Assembly (NCBI GenBank): GCA_021773115.1
Contig: JAJFKS010000032.1
Location: 124,001 to 188,000 of the forward strand
Length of the DNA: 64,000 bases
From: Woeseiaceae bacterium
GTDB taxonomy: Bacteria > Pseudomonadota > Gammaproteobacteria > Steroidobacterales > Woeseiaceae
Reading direction: 5' to 3'
Part shown: in pieces, positions 58,310-64,000 of the stretch
Layout of the letters: each line of letters begins with the position of its first letter
Numbering within the stretch: position 1 is the first letter of the stretch
Notes under the pieces: model-generated
What the model was told of the DNA's origin: nothing
Database searches by the model: none
The model's input: the letters and a program-made list of their open reading frames with translations, nothing else
Position numbers and translations under genes: made by a program

Positions 58310-58916
58310 GCGCCAGTTCAGCAACGCGGTCGGGCTGGGGCTCGCACTGCTTGTGATATCGGCATGTGCCGCGTCGCGCCCCAGCGTCGATTTGCCCGAT
58401 ATCTCGAGCTGGGAGCAGCGGCAAGCCGTTCTGAGCTCGATTGTCGACTGGGAATTCAAAGGGCGCATCGCCGTTAAGGCTGGCGATGAAGGCTTCAACG
58501 GAAAATTCAACTGGACTCAGACGGGCAATAATTTTTTCGCCACGGTCGGCGGGCCATTGGGCATCGGAACGGTCAGGATCGAAGGCGATGACGATGCGAT
58601 CGTTCTGACGGACGAGGACGGTGTGGAGACGGTGCTGATTGACCCCGAGGCCGAGCTTTTCTATCGCTACGGCTGGACAATCCCAGTGGCCAGTTTGCGA
58701 TATTGGGCGCTGGGCATTCCGGATCCATCCTTGCCGGCTGAAACCGCATTTGATGAGGATGGACGCCTGCTACTCATCGAGCAACGCCAATGGCAGGTCG
58801 AAATTTCGCGCTATCGCGAAGCCGCCGGTCAGCAATTGCCACGGTCACTGACGGCGTCAAACCCGGACACCCGCGTGCGCATGGTCATCGACCGCTGGAA
58901 CTTCTTCGAGCGTTGA
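58281..58916 (+). CDS. lolB: outer-membrane lipoprotein receptor LolB
   Basis: LolB receives lipoproteins from the periplasmic carrier LolA and inserts them into the outer membrane. It has 211 residues from the GTG at 58281. A basic N-terminus and hydrophobic segment lead to the lipobox ISAC at about 31, so LolB is itself a lipoprotein. WEFKGRIAVKAGDEGFNGKFNWTQ and PLGIGTVRIEGD are typical of the family beta-barrel. It overlaps the TPR gene. In most relatives ispE comes next; here a tRNA gene follows after 57 bases. Confidence 0.9.
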   Translation: MHATLTRTRKRQFSNAVGLGLALLVISACAASRPSVDLPDISSWEQRQAVLSSIVDWEFKGRIAVKAGDEGFNGKFNWTQTGNNFFATVGGPLGIGTVRIEGDDDAIVLTDEDGVETVLIDPEAELFYRYGWTIPVASLRYWALGIPDPSLPAETAFDEDGRLLLIEQRQWQVEISRYREAAGQQLPRSLTASNPDTRVRMVIDRWNFFER

Positions 58917-58973
58917 CAGTGACGGGGCCGGACAGCACACTACGCCCCGCAAATTGAATACAACTATCCTTGT

Positions 58974-59048
58974 TGGGGCGTAGCCAAGTGGTAAGGCATC
59001 GGGTTTTGATCCCGTGTACCGCAGGTTCGAATCCTGCCGCCCCAGCCA
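58974..59048 (+). tRNA. tRNA-Gln (anticodon TTG)
   Basis: This is a 75-base cloverleaf with the CCA end encoded. The acceptor arms TGGGGCG and CGCCCCA pair fully, with the U1-A72 pair typical of bacterial tRNA-Gln. The anticodon stem CGGGT/ATCCCG region presents TTG, which reads CAA and CAG. The T arm contains GGTTCGAATCC. It lies between lolB and prs, the position known in Pseudomonas and relatives. Confidence 0.97.
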
Positions 59049-59069
59049 TCTCACGTTAAAGGGGAAATC

Positions 59070-60023
59070 GTGGAACTGGCATCAATGGCGGTATTTACCG
59101 GGAACGCGCACCCGCAACTGGCACAGGATATCGTCCGATGCCTGCATATTCCGCTAGCAAAAGCCCAGGTTGGTCGTTTCTCTGACGGTGAATTCAACGT
59201 CGAGATTCTCGAGAACATTCGCGGCCGCGAAACCTTTATCATCCAGCCGACCTGTCCGCCCGCGTCCGAAAATCTGATGGAATTGCTGGTGATGGTGGAC
59301 GCGGCTCGTCGCGCCTCGGCAGAATCCATTACCGCCGTTGTGCCGTACTTCGGCTTTGCCCGACAAGACCGGCGACCACGCTCGTCGCGGGTGCCGATCA
59401 CCGCGAAACTGGTTGCGAAGATGTTCGCCGTTGCCGGTGTCGACCGGCTGCTGACCGTCGACCTGCATGCGGACCAAATTCAGGGCTTTTTCGATATCTC
59501 CGTGGACAACGTCTACGCCTCGCCGTTGCTGCTGGGCGATGTCTGGAAACAAAAATACGACAACATGGTCGTGGTCTCGCCGGACGTCGGCGGTGTGGTT
59601 CGTGCCCGCGCGCTGGCCAAGCGCCTCGGTGACGCTGATCTTGTCATCATCGATAAACGACGCGACAAGGCCAACCAGTCCGAGGTCATGAATATCATCG
59701 GTGAGGTGAAGGGCAAGAATTGCGTCATGATCGACGACATGGTCGATACTGCCGGCACGCTGTGCCATGCCGCCGGCGCGTTGAAAGCGCATGGTGCCAA
59801 AAGCGTTGTGGCGTATATCACTCACCCGGTCCTGTCAGGCCCCGCCGTCAGCCGCATTACTGAATCGGCTCTCGACGAAGTGGTCGTAACCGATACCATT
59901 CCCCTGAGTGCCGAAGGCCAGGCCTGCACCAAGATTCGCCAACTGTCGACCGCAGAATTGCTGGCTGAGACGATGCGGCGTATCTCTGACGACGAGTCCG
60001 TCAGTTCGCTCTACGTTGACTGA
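59070..60023 (+). CDS. prs: ribose-phosphate pyrophosphokinase
   Basis: Prs makes PRPP from ribose-5-phosphate and ATP for purine, pyrimidine, histidine, tryptophan and NAD synthesis. It has 317 residues. [28 protein letters not shown], the HADQIQGFF loop and the PRPP-binding [13 protein letters not shown] are all present. The start is GTG at 59070 with AAAGGGGA upstream. It lies 21 bases after tRNA-Gln. Confidence 0.96.
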   Translation: MELASMAVFTGNAHPQLAQDIVRCLHIPLAKAQVGRFSDGEFNVEILENIRGRETFIIQPTCPPASENLMELLVMVDAARRASAESITAVVPYFGFARQDRRPRSSRVPITAKLVAKMFAVAGVDRLLTVDLHADQIQGFFDISVDNVYASPLLLGDVWKQKYDNMVVVSPDVGGVVRARALAKRLGDADLVIIDKRRDKANQSEVMNIIGEVKGKNCVMIDDMVDTAGTLCHAAGALKAHGAKSVVAYITHPVLSGPAVSRITESALDEVVVTDTIPLSAEGQACTKIRQLSTAELLAETMRRISDDESVSSLYVD

Positions 60024-60079
60024 GTCCTTTTCCTTGTAAAGGGCCAGCCCGCCGGTTAATATGCGCGCCCTTGCGTGGA

Positions 60080-60107
60080 TTGGTCGCGATTCACGCGTTT
60101 TTAATAT
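60080..60107 (+). promoter_or_regulatory. possible sigma-70 promoter for rplY
   Basis: TTGGTC at 60080 and TAATAT at 60102-60107 are 16 bases apart, about 45 bases before the rplY start. A small hairpin (arms TCTGGA and TCCAGA, loop of 5) lies at 60107-60123 in the leader. Confidence 0.35.
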
Positions 60108-60151
60108 CTGGAATAAATCCAGAAAAATCAATCAGATAGTGGAGAAGTGTC

Positions 60152-60835
60152 ATGAGTGACAAATTCGATCTGATTGCAGAACTCCGCGAAGATCAGGGGA
60201 AAGGTGCGAGCCGCCGCCTGCGTCACGAGGGAAAAGTTCCTGCAATCATCTACGGTGCCGGGCGTCCGCCACGGTCACTGCAGTTTGACCAAAACAAGGT
60301 ATTACTCGAGCTTGAGAATGAGTCATTCTATTCGAGTGTCCTGAACATCAAGGTTGGCAACAAGAGCCAGGCTGCGATCCTGAAGGACCTGCAGCGCCAT
60401 CCTGCCAAGCCAATCATCATGCACATGGATTTCCAGCGCATTGTTGATGACGTCGAGATCCGCATGAACATTCCATTGCACTTCGTCGGTGGCGAAGTTG
60501 CTCCGGGTGTCAAGACGGGCGGCGGTAAAGTGGCGCACCTGATGAACGACGTTGAAGTACTGTGTCTGCCGAAATACCTGCCGGAATACTTCGAAATCGA
60601 CATATCCCATCTGGAACTGGACGAAATGTTGCACCTGTCCGACATTAAATTGCCGGAAGGCGTCGAGATTCCTGAGCTGGCGTTGGGCGAAGACCGCGAC
60701 CAGGCTATCGTCTCAATCCACGTCATCAAGGCGGCACCCGTCGAAGACGACGCTGCCGAAGATGCGGTAGCAGCCGACGATGTTCCCGCTGCTGCGGACG
60801 CCGATGCATCCGACGACGAGTCCAAAGACGACTGA
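60152..60835 (+). CDS. rplY: 50S ribosomal protein L25, long (CTC/TL5) form
   Basis: L25 binds 5S rRNA in the central protuberance. It has 227 residues: an N-terminal L25 domain (about 1-95, REDQGKGASRRLRHEGKVPAIIYG) plus a C-terminal TL5/CTC beta domain (about 100-190) and a long acidic alanine-rich tail. E. coli has only the short form; this long form is common in other gammaproteobacteria. It has its own leader after prs and a terminator behind it. Confidence 0.96.
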   Translation: MSDKFDLIAELREDQGKGASRRLRHEGKVPAIIYGAGRPPRSLQFDQNKVLLELENESFYSSVLNIKVGNKSQAAILKDLQRHPAKPIIMHMDFQRIVDDVEIRMNIPLHFVGGEVAPGVKTGGGKVAHLMNDVEVLCLPKYLPEYFEIDISHLELDEMLHLSDIKLPEGVEIPELALGEDRDQAIVSIHVIKAAPVEDDAAEDAVAADDVPAAADADASDDESKDD

Positions 60836-60855
60836 TTTTGCGTCCATTGAACCCG

Positions 60856-60886
60856 AAAAGACCGCCAACTGGCGGTCTTTTTGTTT
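60856..60886 (+). terminator. intrinsic terminator after rplY
   Basis: An 11-base-pair stem (arms AAAAGACCGCC and GGCGGTCTTTT) with a 4-base loop AACT is followed by TTGTTT. It lies 20 bases after the rplY stop and before pth. Confidence 0.92.
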
Positions 60887-60900
60887 AAGATTGCCACCCC

Positions 60901-61482
60901 ATGCCCCAATCAATTCACATCATCGCCGGCCTCGGCAACCCTGAGGACAAGTACGAACGTACTTTGCACAACGCCGGTTTCTGGTTTGCGGATGCGCTGG
61001 CGCGTAAATACGGTGGTAGTTTTCGCTTCGACAAGAAATTTGATGCAGACTTTTGCCGCATCAAACTGCACGGCCATGACGTCTGGCTGGTGAAGCCACA
61101 GAGCTACATGAATTTGAGTGGTGGGCCGATTCGAAGCGTCATGGACTACTACCGGCTCAGCGTTGACCAGTTACTGGTCGCGCACGATGAAATCGATTTT
61201 CCGCCCGGAACAACGCGTCTGAAAAAAGGTGGTGGTCACGGCGGTCACAACGGACTTCGTGACATCATTCAGCACTGCGGTGCAGAATTTGTGCGACTGC
61301 GTTTGGGGGTTGGCCATCCCGGTGAGAAAAGCCAGGTGACTAACTACGTACTAAAGCGCGCTCCGGCGGACGTCGAACGCGCTATCGAAGACAATATCGA
61401 CGATGCCGTCGCCGTCATGCCCCTGCTGCTTGAAGATGGCCTGAATGCAGCAAGCAAAAAACTTCACACAAGAGACAAATAA
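60901..61482 (+). CDS. pth: peptidyl-tRNA hydrolase
   Basis: Pth releases peptides from tRNAs that have dropped off the ribosome. It has 193 residues. [22 protein letters not shown] contains the conserved Asn and catalytic His, and [13 protein letters not shown] and [11 protein letters not shown] follow. Its TAA overlaps the ATG of ychF. It lies 14 bases after the rplY terminator, so some expression must come from read-through or a promoter near the terminator. Confidence 0.97.
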   Translation: MPQSIHIIAGLGNPEDKYERTLHNAGFWFADALARKYGGSFRFDKKFDADFCRIKLHGHDVWLVKPQSYMNLSGGPIRSVMDYYRLSVDQLLVAHDEIDFPPGTTRLKKGGGHGGHNGLRDIIQHCGAEFVRLRLGVGHPGEKSQVTNYVLKRAPADVERAIEDNIDDAVAVMPLLLEDGLNAASKKLHTRDK

Positions 61483-62573
61483 TGGCAATTACCTGTGGCA
61501 TTGTCGGCCTGCCGAACGTTGGCAAATCGACCCTGTTTAATGCATTGACGGCAGCCGAGATTGCGGCCGAGAACTATCCGTTCTGCACCATCGAACCGAA
61601 TGTCGGAATCGTCCCGGTGCCGGACCCACGCCTCAGTGTGTTGGCCGATATCGTTAAGCCGCAGAGAATATTGCCGACGACAATGGAGTTCGTCGACATC
61701 GCTGGCCTCGTTGCAGGTGCTTCGAAAGGCGAGGGCCTGGGCAACCAGTTTCTCGCCAATATTCGCGAAACCAACGCCATCGCGCATGTCGTGCGTTGTT
61801 TCGAGAACGACGACGTAACCCACGTTGCCGGCAAGATCGACCCGCTCGACGATATAGAGACGATCAATACCGAGCTGGCACTGGCCGATCTCGAGTCCGT
61901 TGAACGGCAACTGGATCGTGCAACGCGCACAGCGAAGACCGGGCAAAAAGATGCGATTGCACATCGGGATGCGCTGGCTGGCATCAAGGCGCACCTGGAC
62001 GAGGGCTTGCCGGTTCGCTCGCTGGAAAAGAGCGACTTGCAAAAAGAAATTCTGCGTGGCGTTCATCTGATAACGGCCAAACCCGTGATGTATGTTGCCA
62101 ACGTCGATGAGGGCGGTTTCGAAAACAATCCTCATCTCGATGCGGTACGTGACTATGCGGCGAACGAAGGCGCCGAAGTGGTTGCCATTTGTGCGGCGAT
62201 CGAGTCGGAGATTGCTCTGCTTGATGACGAGGACAAAACGGACTTTCTATCCGACCTCGGTTTTGACGAGCCGGGACTGAATCGCGTTATCCGCCATGGG
62301 TACTCCTTGCTCGGTCTGCAAACCTTTTTCACAGCCGGCGTGAAAGAAGTTCGTGCCTGGACGGCGAAAGTCGGCGCTACCGCGCCACAGGCGGCGGGCG
62401 AAATTCACACCGACTTCGAAAAGGGCTTCATTCGTGCAGAAGTCATCGCGTATGACGATTTTGTCAAAGGCAAGGGCGAGCATGGCGCGAAAGAAGCCGG
62501 GCGGCTGCGACTCGAAGGTAAGGAGTACATCGTCCAGGAAGGCGATGTGATGCATTTCCGCTTTAACGTTTAG
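61482..62573 (+). CDS. ychF: ribosome-associated ATPase YchF (Obg family)
   Basis: YchF is an Obg-family P-loop protein that hydrolyses ATP rather than GTP and affects stress responses. It has 363 residues. The G1 loop GLPNVGKST is at the N-terminus; [15 protein letters not shown] is the switch region; and NVDE replaces the usual NKXD of GTPases, which explains the ATP preference. A coiled coil and a C-terminal TGS domain (about 280-363) follow. It overlaps pth by 1 base and the convergent TRIC-type gene by 11 bases. Confidence 0.97.
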   Translation: MAITCGIVGLPNVGKSTLFNALTAAEIAAENYPFCTIEPNVGIVPVPDPRLSVLADIVKPQRILPTTMEFVDIAGLVAGASKGEGLGNQFLANIRETNAIAHVVRCFENDDVTHVAGKIDPLDDIETINTELALADLESVERQLDRATRTAKTGQKDAIAHRDALAGIKAHLDEGLPVRSLEKSDLQKEILRGVHLITAKPVMYVANVDEGGFENNPHLDAVRDYAANEGAEVVAICAAIESEIALLDDEDKTDFLSDLGFDEPGLNRVIRHGYSLLGLQTFFTAGVKEVRAWTAKVGATAPQAAGEIHTDFEKGFIRAEVIAYDDFVKGKGEHGAKEAGRLRLEGKEYIVQEGDVMHFRFNV

Positions 62574-63180
62574 GGTGAGTGGTCGGCAGCGACCAGTTGT
62601 AAATAATACCGAGCGCGCGAACGGAAAATCCGGCCAGCACGGCGATTGCCATCGCCGGCCCGGGCGGCACGCCGAAAGTCTCCGCCATCACTAAAGCGCC
62701 GCCGGCGACGAATGCAGCCGTCGCGTAAATATCACCCGTCAGTATCAGCGGAATTTCGGTGCAGACCATGTCGCGGATCATGCCGCCGGTGACTGCAGTT
62801 GTAACGCCCAGCATCACCGCGACAACCGGTCCGGTGCCGTGCGCCAGGCTGATCTTGGTACCCAGCGCGGCAAACAGCGCAAGGCCCATCGCGTCCATCC
62901 AGATTAGAACACGGCGCCGTGAGCCGATTTTGTAGGGCGCGAAGAAAACAATTATGGCAGAAATTATTGCGACGGTTACGTAACGACTGTCTTCTATCCA
63001 GAACACGGGCGTTCGGCCGATGACCAGGTCGCGGATGGTGCCGCCGCCAATTGACGGAATCAGCGCCAACACGCTGAAGCCGAAGATATCCATATTCTTT
63101 CGGGATGCGGCGAGTGCGCCGCTGATCGCAAAGGCAGCGGTGCCGAGCATCTCGAGAAAATAAACGAAGGTCAGCGTCAT
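62563..63180 (-). CDS. trimeric intracellular cation channel/UPF0126 family membrane protein
   Basis: This is a seven-helix inner-membrane protein of 205 residues from the ATG at 63180. Two repeats carry the family glycine motifs: [19 protein letters not shown] in the first half and [20 protein letters not shown] in the second. Bacterial relatives (YadS/YicG) are related to TRIC cation channels and some have been linked to glycine uptake. The substrate is unclear. It stands alone on its strand and is divergent from the peptidase gene. Confidence 0.88.
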   Translation of the reverse strand: MTLTFVYFLEMLGTAAFAISGALAASRKNMDIFGFSVLALIPSIGGGTIRDLVIGRTPVFWIEDSRYVTVAIISAIIVFFAPYKIGSRRRVLIWMDAMGLALFAALGTKISLAHGTGPVVAVMLGVTTAVTGGMIRDMVCTEIPLILTGDIYATAAFVAGGALVMAETFGVPPGPAMAIAVLAGFSVRALGIIYNWSLPTTHPKR

Positions 63181-63269
63181 GTTGCGACTGTACCCGATTT
63201 TGTGTCTGTAATCGGTCGAATTTGATAGGCTTCTGCATCGCAAATCAATCGCTCAAGCGGAGTCGATCA

Positions 63270-64000
63270 ATGAAATTCTCCAAATTTTCCATGTTGGTAG
63301 TTACGGCACTTGTCGTCGTGGCCTGCGGCCGAAGCGATGGGCCGGTACCCGTGTCGGGTGTGCACCTCGATGCATTGGATACGACGACGCGTCCGCAGGA
63401 CGACTTCTACCAGTTCGCGAATGGTGGTTGGCTTGACCACACCGAGATTCCTGAAATCTACTCTGGCTACACCGTCTATCACGAAGTTAGTGAGCGGGTT
63501 GAAGAGGGTTTACGCAAGATCGTGGAAGATGCGGCCAATGGCCCGAATGAGCCGGGCAGCGAAGCGCAGCAGGTGGGCGATCTCTACAGCAGTTTTATGG
63601 ACGTCGAAGCCATCAACGCGCAGGGCATTGAGCCGGTGCAGGCACGACTTGAGAGGATCGCGGCAATCGACTCGGTCGAGTCGCTGGCGACAACGATGGC
63701 GTGGCTGCTACGTGCTGGAGTCTCGGTACCGTTTCGCATACAAATTTACCCGGCACTCGAAGACTCGTCGCAATACACGGTCTACGTGAATCAAAGCGGT
63801 ATTACGATGCCAAACCGGGACTACTACCTGCAAGTCGACAATGAGAATTTTGCGGCAGCTCGCGACGGGCTTGCCCCGTATGTCGCCAATATGCTCACGC
63901 GCAGCGGCATGGACGAGGAGGGGGCGCGAAAAGCAGCAAAAGGCGTCTACGCGCTGGAATCAGCAATTGCGACCGTGCAATGGGATTCCGTCAGGAATCG
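63270..64000 (+). CDS. M13-family zinc metallopeptidase, lipoprotein, 3' truncated by the window edge
   Basis: This is the N-terminal part (about 243 residues) of a neprilysin/PepO-like peptidase, which is normally about 650-700 residues. A signal peptide ends in the lipobox VVAC, so it is probably lipid-anchored in the periplasm or outer membrane. The family start DTTTRPQDDFYQFANGGWLDHTEIP and the later NQSGITMPNRDYYL are characteristic. The HEXXH zinc site lies beyond the window. Lipoprotein M13 peptidases are frequent in TonB-rich marine gammaproteobacteria. Confidence 0.9.
   Translation, partial: MKFSKFSMLVVTALVVVACGRSDGPVPVSGVHLDALDTTTRPQDDFYQFANGGWLDHTEIPEIYSGYTVYHEVSERVEEGLRKIVEDAANGPNEPGSEAQQVGDLYSSFMDVEAINAQGIEPVQARLERIAAIDSVESLATTMAWLLRAGVSVPFRIQIYPALEDSSQYTVYVNQSGITMPNRDYYLQVDNENFAAARDGLAPYVANMLTRSGMDEEGARKAAKGVYALESAIATVQWDSVRN

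Noticed and set aside
58913..58918. TTGACA hexamer before tRNA-Gln as a promoter
   Set aside because: It overlaps the lolB stop and no -10-like hexamer follows at 16-18 bases.

Overview
The window is chromosomal DNA from a gammaproteobacterium. The evidence is gene order: lptD-surA-pdxA-rsmA-apaG-apaH with folA, the mreBCD-mrdA-rodA-mltB-rlpA-dacA-ybeD-lipB cluster, hemA-prfA, and lolB-tRNA-Gln-prs-rplY-pth-ychF. Base composition is moderately GC-rich and fairly even. The many secreted, TonB-linked and TRAP-linked functions suggest a free-living, probably marine heterotroph. A Woeseia-like or Chromatiales-like lineage is a guess. I see no phage, insertion sequence or CRISPR array.

Layout. 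1-264 is the 3' part of a seven-iron ferredoxin gene. 289-11119 is a catabolic and transport region: a two-subunit CoA-transferase, a class III aminotransferase and an antiquitin-like aldehyde dehydrogenase run as one coupled unit, followed by a putative permease, a DadA-like FAD dehydrogenase and a complete TRAP transporter. An SDR-like gene and a TauE-type permease lie on the opposite strand. 11880-12470 is the only long non-coding stretch; it holds several inverted repeats and leads into a TonB-dependent receptor. Next come a perfect intrinsic terminator, a lipoprotein amidohydrolase and a cysteine synthase/desulfhydrase-like enzyme coupled to folA. 18755-25174 (minus) is the outer-membrane biogenesis and RNA-modification operon. 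amgK, with no ordinary start codon where one is expected, and a broken murU stand divergently from lptD. 26706-36990 (minus) holds two small genes of unclear role, lipoate attachment, and the rod-shape and murein operon.

37150-49089 (plus) carries gatCAB, hslO, a SahR-like ArsR-methyltransferase regulator with metF and metH, a propeller protein, and a TetR regulator with a small secreted protein that share the same palindrome. 49115-51432 (minus) has an EEP-family protein, ppiB and prmC. A transsulfuration pair (cystathionine beta-synthase and a gamma-lyase/synthase) sits between prmC and prfA-hemA, splitting a set that is normally contiguous. 56615-62573 (plus) runs TPR protein, lolB, tRNA-Gln, prs, rplY, pth, ychF, without ispE in its usual place. 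The window ends with a TRIC/UPF0126 membrane protein and the 5' part of an M13 metallopeptidase lipoprotein gene.

How the genes work together. Sulfur and one-carbon metabolism recurs: metF and metH under a likely S-adenosylhomocysteine sensor, the transsulfuration pair, and a cysteine desulfhydrase-like enzyme. Peptidoglycan synthesis and shape genes are complete, while MurNAc recycling appears to be decaying. The first 11 kb has the parts for importing an acidic solute and processing an amine through aldehyde and acid to a CoA thioester, but the substrate cannot be read from sequence alone.
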